NCBI GenBank assembly: GCA_914767715.1
Contig: OU612065.1
Span: forward strand, 22,816,001-22,880,000
From: Membranipora membranacea
Lineage: Eukaryota; Bryozoa; Gymnolaemata; Cheilostomatida; Membraniporidae
Reading direction: 5' to 3'
DNA: 64,000 nt
Positions 1-11,389 of the stretch are shown piece after piece (the stretch's first letter is position 1; the number at the start of each line of letters is the position of its first letter). Position numbers and translations under genes: made by a program. The notes beneath the pieces were generated by a model that saw only the letters and a program-made list of their open reading frames with translations, searched no databases and had not been told where the DNA came from.

Positions 1-356
1 TACCAAGGGTGGGTATCACGCTTTTTTTTCGCTCGGATCAAAAAATAGTTTTGCTTCTAACTCACCTCATGAGGAGGAGCAACTCCTGCTTATCTCGAAT
101 CTGCAAACCGTTTGGCTCTGTGGCTTTTCATTCTCCGTCAGCGCCCGTTTCAATTAGGGTCACTTTTGCTAAAAAAAAACATGCCATACGCCACCGTTCA
201 AAAATAAAAACTCTGTCGAATCTTTATCAAACTCCGACCAGTTCAAGCTCTTATCGGCCTTATTCTAAATCCAGAATATTGGAATCATCGGGTTAATAGG
301 GGGGTAATTAAGCTGACTTTAAATTTGCAAAATTATACCAAGGGTGGGTATCACGC

Positions 357-364
357 TTTTTTTT
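357..364 (+). repeat. T8 homopolymer tract of the monomer
   Basis: Eight T residues lie between CACGC and CGCTCGG. The tract recurs in every monomer but is one of its most variable places. It is T7 in u9, u15, u16, u21, u24, u25, u28 and u72. It is interrupted by C, A or G in others, such as TTTCTTTT in u51, u59, u82 and u109, TTTTTCTC in u57, u65 and u88, and TTTATTTT in u81, u136 and u186. Most interruptions keep the length at eight. Confidence 0.85.
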
Positions 365-399
365 CGCTCGGATCAAAAAATAGATTTGCTTCTAACTCA

Positions 400-449
400 C
401 CTCATGAGGAGGAGCAACTCCTGCTTATCTCGAATCTGCAAACCGTTTG
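400..449. other. Cluster of three short dyads in the monomer
   Basis: The 10-bp perfect palindrome CCTCATGAGG (400-409) is followed with no gap by AGGAG-CAA-CTCCT (410-422), a 5-bp stem with a 3-base loop. CAAAC-C-GTTTG (439-449) follows 16 bases later. All three recur at the same place in almost every copy. Exceptions include GAGCAGC in u5 and u13, GAGGAAGAGC in u156, u160, u164 and u168, CCTGATGAGG in u53, u61 and u84, and a 7-bp deletion in u164 that removes part of the third dyad. A cruciform or protein-binding role is inference only. Confidence 0.75.
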
Positions 450-505
450 GCTCTGTGGCTTTTCATTCTCCGTCAGCGCCCGTTTTAATTAGGGTCACTT
501 TTGCT

Positions 506-514
506 AAAAAAAAA
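506..514 (+). repeat. A9 homopolymer tract of the monomer
   Basis: Nine A residues follow TTTTGCT and precede CATGCCATACG, about 150 bp after the T8 tract. The length varies: A8 in u10, u17, u35, u54, u62, u85, u92, u115, u172, u179 and u187; A10 in u16, u18, u21, u25 and u26. Some copies carry a G or T inside it, such as AAAAGAAAAC in u68 and u91 and GCTAGAAA in u156, u160, u164 and u168. Length changes here account for most 334- and 336-bp monomers. Some could be homopolymer sequencing errors. Confidence 0.85.
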
Positions 515-627
515 CATGCCATACGCCACCGTTCAAAAATAAAAACTCTGTCGAATCTTTATCAAACTCCGACCAGTTCAAGCTCTTATCGGCCTTACTC
601 TAAATCCAGAATATTGGAATCATCGGG

Positions 628-646
628 TTAATAGGGGGGTAATTAA
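628..646. other. G6 run flanked by TTAAT/ATTAA inverted repeat
   Basis: TTAAT (628-632) and ATTAA (642-646) are complementary 5-bp arms around AGGGGGGTA. The G run becomes seven in u69, u72, u92, u95, u99 and u102, and five in u144 and u180. The ATTAA arm becomes AATAA in u46, u49, u78 and u134, and ATCAA in u34, u109 and u164. No function can be assigned from sequence. Confidence 0.6.
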
Positions 647-3600
647 GCTGACTTTAAATTTGCAAAATTATACCAAGGGTGGGTATCACGCTTTTTTTTC
701 GCTCGGATCAAAAAATAGATTTGCTTCTAACTCACCTCATGAGGAGGAGCAACTCCTGCTTATCTCGAATCTGCAAACCGTTTGGCTCTGTGGCTTTTCA
801 TTCTCCGTCAGCGCCCGTTTTAATTAGGGTCACTTTTGCTAAAAAAAAACATGCCATACGCCACCGTTCAAAAATAAAAACTCTGTCGAATCTTTATCAA
901 ACTCCGACCAGTTCAAGCTCTTATCGGCCTTATTCTAAATCCAGAATATTGGAATCATCGGGTTAATAGGGGGGTAATTAAGCTGACTTTAAATTTGCAA
1001 AATTATACCAAGGGTGGGTATCACGCTTTTTTTTCGCTCGGATCAAAAAATAGATTTGCTTCTAACTCACCTCATGAGGAGGAGCAACTCCTGCTTATCT
1101 CGAATCTGCAAACCGTTTGGCTCTGTGGCTTTTCATTCTCCGTCAGCGCCCGTTTTAATTAGGGTCACTTTTGCTAAAAAAAAACATGCCATACGCCACC
1201 GTTCAAAAATAAAAACTCTGTCGAATCTTTATCAAACTCCGACCAGTTCAAGCTCTTATCGGCCTTACTCTAAATCCAGAATATTGGAATCATCGGGTTA
1301 ATAGGGGGGTAATTAAGCTGACTTTAAATTTGCAAAATTATACCTAGGGTGGGTATCACGCTTTTTTTTCGCTCGGATCAAAAAATAGATTTGCTTCTAA
1401 CTCACCTCATGAGGAGCAGCAACTCCTGCTTATCTCGAATCTGCAAACCGTTTGGCTCTGTGGCTTTTCATTCTCCGTCAGCGCCCGTTTTAATTAGGGT
1501 CACTTTTGCTAAAAAAAAACATGCCATACGCCACCGTTCAAAAATAAAAACTCTGTCGAATCTTTATCAAACTCCGACCAGTTCAAGCTCTTATCGGCCT
1601 TACTCTAAATCCAGAATATTGGAATCATCGGGTTAATAGGGGGGTAATTAAGCTGACTTTAAATTTGCAAAATTATACCAAGGGTGGGTATCACGCTTTT
1701 TTTTCGCTCGGATCAAAAAATAGATTTGCTTCTAACTCACCTCATGAGGAGGAGCAACTCCTGCTTATCTCGAATCTGCAAACCGTTTGGCTCTGTGGCT
1801 TTTCATTCTCCGTCAGCGCCCGTTTTAATTAGGGTCACTTTTGCTAAAAAAAAACATGCCATACGCCACCGTTCTAAAATAAAAACTCTGTCGAATCTTT
1901 ATCAAACTCCGACCAGTTCAAGCTCTTATCGGCCTTACTCTCAATCCAGAATATTGGAATCATCGGGTTAATAGGGGGGTAATTAAGCTGACTTTAAATT
2001 TGCAAAATTATACCAAGGGTGGGTATCACGCTTTTTTTTCGCTCGGATCAAAAAATAGATTTGCTTCTAACTCACCTCATGAGGAGGAGCAACTCCTGCT
2101 TATCTCGAATCTGCCAACCGTTTGGCTCTGTGGCTTTTCATTCTCCGTCAGCGCCCGTTTTAATTAGGGTCACTTTTGCTAAAAAAAAACATGCCATACG
2201 CCACCGTTCAAAAATAAAAACTCTGTCGAATCTTTATCAAACTCCGACCAGTTCAAGCTCTTATCGGCCTTACTCTAAATCCAGAATATTGGAATCATCG
2301 GGTTAATAGGGGGGTAATTAAGCTGACTTTAAATTTGCAAAATTATACCAAGGGTGGGTATCACGCTTTTTTTTCGCTCGGATCAAAAAATAGATTTACT
2401 TCTAACTCACCTCATGAGGAGGAGCAACTCCTGCTTATCTCGAATCTGCAAACCGTTTGGCTCTGTGGCTTTTCATTCTCCGTCAGCGCCCGTTTTAATT
2501 AGGGTCACTTTTGCTAAAAAAAAACATGCCATACGCCACCGTTCAAAAATAAAAACTCTGTCGAATCTTTATCAAACTCCGACCAGTTCAAGCTCTTATC
2601 GGCCTTACTCTAAATCCAGAATATTGGAATCATCGGTTTAATAGGGGGGTAATTAAGCTGACTTTAAATTTGCAAATTTATACCAAGGGTGGGTATCACG
2701 CTTTTTTTCGCTCGGATCAAAAAATAGATTTGCTTCTAACTCACCTCATGAGGAGGAGCAACTCCTGCTTATCTCGAATCTGCAAACCGTTTGGCTCTGT
2801 GGCTTTTCATTCTCCGTCAGCGCCCGTTTTAATTAGGGTCACTTTTGCTAAAAAAAAACATGCCATACGCCACCGTTCAAAAATAAAAACTCTGTCGAAT
2901 CTTTATCAAACTCCGACCAGTTCAAGCTCTTATCGGCCTTATTCTAAATCCAGAATATTGGAATCATCGGGTTAATAGGGGGGTAATTAAGCTGACTTTA
3001 AATTTGCAAAATTATACCAAGGGTGGGTATCACGCTTTTTTTTCGCTCGGATCAAAAAATAGATTTGCTTCTAACTCACCTCATGAGGAGGAGCAACTCC
3101 TGCTTATCTCGAATCTGCAAACCGTTTGGCTCTGTGGCTTTTCATTCTCCGTCAGCGCCCGTTTTAATTAGGGTCACTTTTGCTAAAAAAAACATGCCAT
3201 ACGCCACCGTTCAAAAATAAAAACTCTGTCGAATCTTTATCAAACTCCGACCAGTTCAAGCTCTTATCGGCCTTACTCTAAATCCAGAATATTGGAATCA
3301 TCGGGTTAATAGGGGGGTAATTAAGCTGACTTTAAATTTGCAAAATTATACCAAGGGTGGGTATCACGCTTTTTTTTCGCTCGGATCAAAAAATAGATTT
3401 GCTTCTAACTCACCTCATGAGGAGGAGCAACTCCTGCTTATCTCGAATCTGCAAACCGTTTGGCTCTGTGGCTTTTCATTCTCCGTCAGCGCCCGTTTTA
3501 ATTAGGGTCACTTTTGCTAAAAAAAAACATGCCATACGCCACCGTTCAAAAATAAAAACTCTGTCGAATCTTTATCAAACTCCGACCAGTTCAAGCTCTT

Positions 3601-6600
3601 ATCGGCCTTATTCTAAATCCAGAATATTGGAATCATCGGGTTAATAGGGGGGTAATTAAGCTGACTTTAAATTTGCAAAATTATACCAAGGGTGGGTATC
3701 ACGCTTTTTTTTCGCTCGGATCAAAAAATAGATTTGCTTCTAACTCACCTCATGAGGAGGAGCAACTCCTGCTTATCTCGAATCTGCAAACCGTTTGGCT
3801 CTGTGGCTTTTCATTCTCCGTCAGCGCCCGTTTTAATTAGGGTCACTTTTGCTAAAAAAAAACATGCCATACGCCACCGTTCAAAAATAAAAACTCTGTC
3901 GAATCTTTATCAAACTCCGACCAGTTCAAGCTCTTATCGGCCTTACTCTAAATCCAGAATATTGGAATCATCGGGTTAATAGGGGGGTAATTAAGCTGAC
4001 TTTAAATTTGCAAAATTATACCTAGGGTGGGTATCACGCTTTTTTTTCGCTCGGATCAAAAAATAGATTTGCTTCTAGCTCACCTCATGAGGAGCAGCAA
4101 CTCCTGCTTATCTCGAATCTGCAAACCGTTTGGCTCTGTGGCTTTTCATTCTCCGTCAGCGCCCGTTTTAATTAGGGTCACTTTTGCTAAAAAAAAACAT
4201 GCCATACGCCACCGTTCAAAAATAAAAACTCTGTCGAATCTTTATCAAACTCCGACCAGTTCAAGCTCTTATCGGCCTTACTCTAAATCCAGAATATTGG
4301 AATCATCGGGTTAATAGGGGGGTAATTAAGCTGACTTTAAATTTGCAAAATTATACCAAGGGTGGGTATCACGCTTTTTTTTCGCTCGGATCAAAAAATA
4401 GATTTACTTCTAACTCACCTCATGAGGAGGAGCAACTCCTGCTTATCTCGAATCTGCAAACCGTTTGGCTCTGTGGCTTTTCATTCTCCGTCAGCGCCCG
4501 TTTTAATTAGGGTCACTTTTGCTAAAAAAAAACATGCCATACGCCACCGTTCAAAAATAAAAACTCTGTCGAATCTTTATCAAACTCCGACCAGTTCAAG
4601 CTCTTATCGGCCTTACTCTAAATCCAGAATATTGGAATCATCGGTTTAATAGGGGGGTAATTAAGCTGACTTTAAATTTGCAAATTTATACCAAGGGTGG
4701 GTATCACGCTTTTTTTCGCTCGGATCAAAAAATAGATTTGCTTCTAACTCACCTCATGAGGAGGAGCAACTCCTGCTTATCTCGAATCTGCAAACCGTTT
4801 GGCTCTGTGGCTTTTCATTCTCCGTCAGCGCCCGTTTTAATTAGGGTCACTTTTGCTAAAAAAAAACATGCCATACGCCACCGTTCAAAAATAAAAACTC
4901 TGTCGAATCTTTATCAAACTCCGACCAGTTCAAGCTCTTATCGGCCTTACTCTAAATCCAGAATATTGGAATCATCGGTTTAATAGGGGGGTAATTAAGC
5001 TGACTTTAAATTTGCAAAATTATACCAAGGGTGGGTATCACGCTTTTTTTCGCTCGGATCAAAAAATAGATTTGCTTCTAACTCACCTCATGAGGAGGAG
5101 CAACTCCTGCTTATCTCGAATCTGCAAACCGTTTGGCTCTGTGGCTTTTCATTCTCCGTCAGCGCCCGTTTTAATTAGGGTCACTTTTGCTAAAAAAAAA
5201 ACATGCCATACGCCACCGTTCAAAAATAAAAACTCTGTCGAATCTCTATCAAACTCCGACCAGTTCAAGCTCTTATCGGCCTTACTCTAATTCCAGAATA
5301 TTGGAATCATCGGGTTAATAGGGGGGTAATTAAGCTGACTTTAAATTTGCAAAATTATACCAAGGGTGGGTATCACGCTTTTTTTTCGCTCGGATCAAAA
5401 AATAGATTTGCTTCTAACTCACCTCATGAGGAGGAGCAACTCCTGCTTGTCTCGAATCTGCAAACCGTTTGGCTCTGTGGCTTTTCATTCTCCGTCAGCG
5501 CCCGTTTTAATTAGGGTCACTTTTGCTAAAAAAAACATGCCATACGCCACCGTTCAAAAATAAAAACTCTGTCGAATCTTTATCAAACTCCGACCAGTTC
5601 AAGCTCTTATCGGCCTTACTCTAAATCCAGAATATTGGAATCATCGGGTAAATAGGGGGGTAATTAAGCTGACTTTAAATTTGCAAAATTATACCAAGGG
5701 TGGGTATCACGCTTTTTTTTCGCTCGGATCAAAAAATAGATTTGCTTCTAACTCACCTCATGAGGAGGAGCAACTCCTGCTTATCTCGAATCTGCAAACC
5801 GTTTGGCTCTGTGGCTTTTCATTCTCCGTCAGCGCCCGTTTTAATTAGGGTCACTTTTGCTAAAAAAAAAACATGCCATACGCCACCGTTCAAAAATAAA
5901 AACTCTGTCGAATCTTTATCAAACTCCGACCAGTTCAAGCTCTTATCGGCCTTACTCTAAATCCAGAATATTGGAATCATCGGGTTAATAGGGGGGTAAT
6001 TAAGCTGACTTTAAATTTGCAAAATTATACCAAGGGTGGGTATCACGCCTTTTTTTCGCTCGGATCAAAAAATAGACTTGCTTCTAACTCACCTCATGAG
6101 TAGGAGCAACTCCTGCTTATCTCGAATCTGCAAACCGTTTGGCTCTGTGGCTTTTCATTCTCCGTCAGCGCCCGTTTTAATTAGGGTCACTTTTGCTAAA
6201 AAAAAACATGCCATACGCCACCGTTCAAAAATAAAAACTCTGTCGAATCTTTATCAAACTCCGACCAGTTCAAGCTCTTATCGGCCTTACTCTAAATCCA
6301 GAATATTGGAATCATCGGGTTAATAGGGGGGTAATTAAGCTGACTTTAAATTTGCAAAATTATACCAAGGGTGGGTATCACGCTTTTTTTTCGCTCGGAT
6401 CAAAAAATAGATTTGCTTCTAACTCACCTCATGAGGAGGAGCAACTCCTGCTTATCTCGAATCTGCAAACCGTTTGGCTCTGTGGCTTTTCATTCTCCGT
6501 CAGCGCCCGTTTTAATTAGGGTCACTTTTGCTAAAAAAAAACATGCCATACGCCACCGTTCAAAAATAAAAACTCTGTCGAATCTTTATCAAACTCCGAC

Positions 6601-6705
6601 CAGTTCAAGCTCTTATCGGCCTTACTCTAAATCCAGAATATTGGAATCATCGGTTTAATAGGGGGGTAATTAAGCTGACTTTAAATTTGCAAAATTATAC
6701 CAAGG

Positions 6706-9382
6706 GTGGGTATCACGCTTTTTTTCGCTCGGATCAAAAAATAGATTTCCTTCTAACTCACCTCATGAGGAGGAGCAACTCCTGCTTATCTCGAATCTGC
6801 AAACCGTTTGGCTCTGTGGCTTTTCATTCTCCGTCACCGCCCGTTTTAATTAGGGTCACTTTTGCTAAAAAAAAAACATGCCATACGCCACCGTTCAAAA
6901 ATAAAAACTCTGTCGAATCTCTATCAAACTCCGACCAGTTCAAGCTCTTATCGGCCTTACTCTAAATCCAGAATATTGGAATCATCGGGTTAATAGGGGG
7001 GTAATTAAGCTGACTTTAAACTTGCAAAATTATACCAAGGGTGGGTATCACGCTTTTTTTTCGCTCGGATCAAAAAATAGATTTGCTTCTAACTCACCTC
7101 ATGAGGAGGAGCAACTCCTGCTTATCTCGAATCTGCAAACCGTTTGGCTCTGTGGCTTTTCATTCTCCGTCAGCGCCCGTTTTAATTAGGGTCACTTTTG
7201 CTAAAAAAAAACATGCCATACGCCACCGTTCAAAAATAAAAACTCTGTCGAATCTTTATCAAACTCCGACCAGTTCAAGCTCTTATCGGCCTTACTCTAA
7301 ATCCAGAATATTGGAATCATCGGGTTAATAGGGGGGTAATTAAGCTGACTTTAAATTTGCAAAATTATACCAAGGGTGGGTATCACGCTTTTTTTTCGCT
7401 CGGATCAAAAAATAGATTTGCTTCTAACTCACCTCATGAGGAGGAGCAACTCCTGCTTATCTCGAATCTGCAAACCGTTTGGCTCTGTGGCTTTTCATTC
7501 TCCGTCAGCGCCCGTTTTAATTAGGGTCACTTTTGCTAAAAAAAAACATGCCATACGCCACCGTTCAAAAATAAAAACTCTGTCGAATCTTTATCAAATC
7601 CGACCAGTTCAAGCTCTTATCGGCCTTACTCTAAATCCAGAATATTGGAATCATCGGTTTAATAGGGGGGTAATTAAGCTGACTTTAAATTTGCAAAATT
7701 ATACCAAGGGTTGGTATCACGCTTTTTTTCGCTCGGATCAAAAAATAGATTTGCTTCTAACTCACCTCATGAGGAGGAGCAACTCCTGCTTATCTCGAAT
7801 CTGCAAACCGTTTGGCTCTGTGGCTTTTCATTCTCCGTCAGCGCCCGTTTTAATTAGGGTCACTTTTGCTAAAAAAAAACATGCCATACGCCACCGTTCA
7901 AAAATAAAAACTCTGTCGAATCTTTATCAAACTCCGACCAGTTCAAGCTCTTATCGGCCTTACTCAAAATCCAGAATATTGGAATCATCGGTTTAATAGG
8001 GGGGTAATTAAGCTGACTTTAAATTTGCAAAATTATACCAAGGGTGGGTATCACGCTTTTTTTCGCTCGGATCAAAAAATAGATTTCCTTCTAACTCACC
8101 TCATGAGGAGGAGCAACTCCTGCTTATCTCGAATCTGCAAACCGTTTGGCTCTGTGGCTTTTCATTCTCCGTCACCGCCCGTTTTAATTAGGGTCACTTT
8201 TGCTAAAAAAAAAACATGCCATACGCCACCGTTCAAAAATAAAAACTCTGTCGAATCTCTATCAAACTCCGACCAGTTCAAGCTCTTATCGGCCTTACTC
8301 TAAATCCAGAATATTGGAATCATCGGGTTAATAGGGGGGTAATTAAGCTGACTTTAAACTTGCAAAATTATACCAAGGGTGGGTATCACGCTTTTTTTTC
8401 GCTCGGATCAAAAAATAGATTTGCTTCTAACTCACCTCATGAGGAGGAGCAACTCCTGCTTATCTCGAATCTGCAAACCGTTTGGCTCTGTGGCTTTTCA
8501 TTCTCCGTCAGCGCCCGTTTTAATTAGGGTCACTTTTGCTAAAAAAAAAACATGCCATACGCCACCGTTCAAAAATAAAAACTCTGTCGAATCTTTATCA
8601 AACTCCGACCAGTTCAAGCTCTTATCGGCCTTACTCTAAATCCAGAATATTGGAATCATCGGGTTAATAGGGGGGTAATTAAGCTGACTTTAAATTTGCA
8701 AAATTATACCAAGGGTGGGTATCACGCTTTTTTTTCGCTCGGATCAAAAAATAGATTTGCTTCTAACTCACCTCATGAGGAGGAGCAACTCCTGCTTATC
8801 TCGAATCTGCAAACCGTTTGGCTCTGTGGCTTTTCATTCTCCGTCAGCGCCCGTTTTAATTAGGGTCACTTTTGCTAAAAAAAAACATGCCATACGCCAC
8901 CGTTCAAATATAAAAACTCTGTCGAATCTTTATCAAATCCGACCAGTTCAAGCTCTTATCGGCCTTACTCTAAATCCAGAATATTGGAATCATCGGTTTA
9001 ATAGGGGGGTAATTAAGCTGACTTTAAATTTGCAAAATTATACCAAGGGTTGGTATCACGCTTTTTTTCGCTCGGATCAAAAAATAGATTTGCTTCTAAC
9101 TCACCTCATGAGGAGGAGCAACTCCTGCTTATCTCGAATCTGCAAACCGTTTGGCTCTGTGGCTTTTCATTCTCCGTCAGCGCCCGTTTTAATTAGGGTC
9201 ACCTTTGCTAAAAAAAAACATGCCATACGCCACCGTTCAAAAATAAAAACTCTGTCGAATCTTTATCAAACTCCGACCAGTTCAAGCTCTTATCGGCCTT
9301 ACTATAAATCCAGAATATTGGAATCATCGGGTTAATAGGGGGGTAATTAAGCTGACTTTAAATTTGCAAAATTATACCAAGG
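6706..9382 (+). repeat. 4-mer HOR, two copies (u21-u24, u25-u28)
   Basis: Two consecutive 1338-1339 bp blocks share linked marks. The first monomer has T7, TTTCCTTC, GTCACCGCC, A10 and CTCTATC. The second is preceded by AAACTTGC. The third lacks one base (TCAAATCCG) and ends CGGTTTA. The fourth starts GGTTGGTATCAC with T7. Private differences (A10 in u26, CAAATATAAA in u27, ACTCAAAAT in u24) show that the copies are not an assembly echo. The single-base losses let a reading frame run through two monomers (7376-7996 and 8715-9335), which I consider accidental. Confidence 0.88.
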
Positions 9383-11389
9383 GTGGGTATCACGCTTTTT
9401 TTTCGCTCGGATCAAAAAATAGATTTGCTTCAAACTCACCTCATGAGGAGGAGCAACTCCTGCTTATCTCGAATCTGCAAACCGTTTGGCTCTGTGGCTT
9501 TTCATTCTCCGTCAGCGCCCGTTTTAATTAGGGTCACTTTTGCTAAAAAAAAACATGCCATACGCCACCGTTCAAAAATAAAATCCTTGTCGAATCTTTA
9601 TCAAACTCCGACCAGTCCAAGCTCTTATCGGCCTTACTCTAAATCCAGAATATCGGAATCATCGGGTTAATAGGGGGGTAATTAAGCTGACTTTAAATTT
9701 GCAAAATTATACCAAGGGTGGGTATCACGCTTTTTTTTCGCTCGGATCAAAAAATAGATTTGCTTCAAACTCACCTCATGAGGAGGAGCAACTCCTGCTT
9801 ATCTCGAATCTGCAAACCGTTTGGCTCTGTGGCTTTTCATTCTCCGTCAGCGCCCGTTTTAATTAGGGTCCCTTTTGCAAAAAAAAAATGCCATACGCCA
9901 CCGTTCAAAAATAAAATCTCTGTCGAATCTTTATCAAACTCCGACCAGTTCAAGCTCTTATCGGCCTTACTCTAAATCCAGAATATCGGAATCATCGGGT
10001 TAATAGGGGGGTAATTAAGCTAACTTTAAATTTGCAAAATTATACCAAGGGTGGGTATCACGCTTTTTTTTCGCTCGGATCAAAAAATAGATTTGCTTCT
10101 AACTCACCTCATGAGGAGGAGCAACTCCTGCTTATCTCGAATCTGCAAACCCTTTGGCTCTGTGGCTTTTCATTCTCCGTCAGCGCCCGTTTTAATTAGG
10201 GTCACTTTTGCTAAAAAAATCATGCCATACGCCACCGTTCAAAAATAAAAACTCTGTCGAATCTTTATCAAACTCCGACCAGTTCAAGCTCTTATCGGCC
10301 TTACTCTAAATCCAGAATATTGGAATCATCGGGTTAATAGGGGGGTAATTAAGCTGACTTTAAATTTGCAAAATTATACCAAGGGTGGGTATCACTCTTT
10401 TTTTTCGCTCGGATCAAAAGATAGATTTGCTTCTAGCTCACCTCATGAGGAGGAGCAACTCCTGCTTATCTCGAATCTGCAAACCCTTTGGCTCTGTGGC
10501 TTTTCATTCTCCGTCAGCGCCCGTTTTAATTAGGGTCACTTTTGCTAAAAAAGAACATGCCATACGCCACCGTTCAAAAATAAAAACTCTGTCGAATCTT
10601 TATCAAACTCCGACCAGTTCAAGCTCTTATCGGCCTTACTCTAAATCCAGAATATTGGAATCATCGGGTTAATAGGGGGGTAATTAAGCTGACTTTAAAT
10701 TTGCAAAATTATACCAAGGGTGGGTATCACGCTTTTTTTTCGCTCGGATCAAAAAATAGATTTGCTTCTAACTCACCTCATGAGGAGGAGCAACTCCTGC
10801 TTATCTCGAATCTGCAAGCCGTTTGGCTCTGTGGCTTTTCATTCTCCGTCAGCGCCCGTTTTAATTAGGGTCACTTTTGCTAAAAAAAAACATGCCATAC
10901 GCCACCGTTCAAAAATAAAAACTCTGTCGAATCTTTATCAAACTCCGACCAGTTCAAGCTCTTATCGGCTTTACTCTAAATCCAGAATATTGGAATCATC
11001 GGGTTAATAGGGGGGTAATTAAGCTGACTTTAAATTTGCAAAATTATACCAAGGGTGGGTATCACGCTATCTTTTCGCTCGGATCAAAAAATAGATTTGC
11101 TTCTAACTCACCTCATGAGGAGGAGCAACTCCTGCTTATCTCGAATCTGCAAACCGTTTGGCTCTGTGGCTTTTCATTCTCCGTCAGCGCCCGTTTTAAT
11201 TAGGGTCACTTTTGCTAAAAAAAAACATGCCATACGCCACCGTTCAAAAATAAAAACTCTGTCGAATCTTTATCAAACTCCGACCAGTTCAAGCTCTTAT
11301 CGGCCTTACTCTAAATCCAGAATATTGGAATCATCGGGTTAATAGGGGGGTAATCAAGCTGACTTTAAATTTGCAAAATTATACCAAGG
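9383..11389 (+). repeat. Array region: u29-u34, variant-rich linker
   Basis: U29 and u30 carry the linked set TCAAACTC, AAAT-C and TATCGG; u30 also has GTCCCTTTTGC and is 333 bp. U31 and u32 share ACCCTTTGG. U31 has ATCATG after the A tract, and u32 has TCACTCTT and AAAGATAG. U34 has CGCTATCTTTT and GTAATCAAG. The same order of marks returns at u104-u109 (34505-36513), about 25.12 kb downstream, so this segment is one partner of a long-range duplication. Confidence 0.8.

Larger units (their letters stand above)
344..678 (+). repeat. Reference monomer (u2), consensus-like 335 bp
   Basis: This copy carries the majority base at every position where I compared units, so it serves as the reference. 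In order it contains the T8 tract (357-364), CTCGGATCAAAAAATAG, three adjacent dyads (400-449), a GC-richer stretch around GTCAGCGCCCG, the A9 tract (506-514), a second AT-rich stretch with GTTCAAAAATAAAA, then AATATTGGAATCATCGGG and the G6 element (628-646). Its length is close to twice 167 bp, which suits a dinucleosomal repeat. Since 335 = 3 x 111 + 2, the reading frame shifts at each copy. The open stretch of about 95 codons in each copy starts at GTG, ends at the TAA inside GGGTTAATAG, and resembles no protein I know. I treat it as non-coding. Confidence 0.9.
9..6705 (+). repeat. Array region 1: u1-u20, with dimer alternation
   Basis: These are twenty near-consensus monomers. TATTCTAAAT alternates with TACTCTAAAT in u1/u2, u3/u4, u9/u10 and u11/u12, the trace of a 670-bp dimer. 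The run u3-u4-u5 (u5 marked by CCTAGGG before its start and GAGCAGC) reappears as u11-u12-u13. The marked pair u8-u9 (TTTACT, CGGTTTA, GCAAATTTATA, T7) reappears as u14-u15. Between the marked copies there are two monomers (u6, u7) in the first instance and none in the second, which indicates loss or gain of two monomers by unequal exchange. U16 and u18 have A10 tracts; u10 and u17 have A8. Confidence 0.85.

Noticed and set aside
113-250. RNA polymerase III promoter: TGGCTCTGTGG like box A and AGTTCAAGCTC like box B
   Set aside because: Box A has one mismatch, but box B matches only about 7 of 10 positions, and the boxes are 128 bp apart instead of the usual 30-60. No tRNA fold is visible between them.
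9-296. Recurring ~95-codon open reading frame in most monomers on the + strand
   Set aside because: It begins at GTG, not ATG. It exists only because the same 335 bp is repeated, it shifts frame at every copy (335 is not a multiple of 3), single-base tract changes break it in many copies without compensation, and it resembles no known protein. The ATG in the monomer opens only MPYATVQK before a stop.
291-311. Telomere-like GGGTTA in CGGGTTAATAGGGGGG
   Set aside because: It occurs once per 335 bp and is not itself tandem, so it is not telomeric repeat. It says nothing about a subtelomeric position.
2689-5700. T7/T8 and A8/A9/A10 length changes as biological subfamily marks
   Set aside because: Some are linked to other marks and look real (u21/u25, u54/u62/u85), but isolated homopolymer changes could be read errors, so I did not use them alone to define HORs.
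7376-7996. 206-codon open frame spanning two monomers (also 8715-9335)
   Set aside because: It results from a 1-bp loss in u23 and u27 that joins the frames of two satellite copies. It carries no start context or domain and is explained by the repeat.
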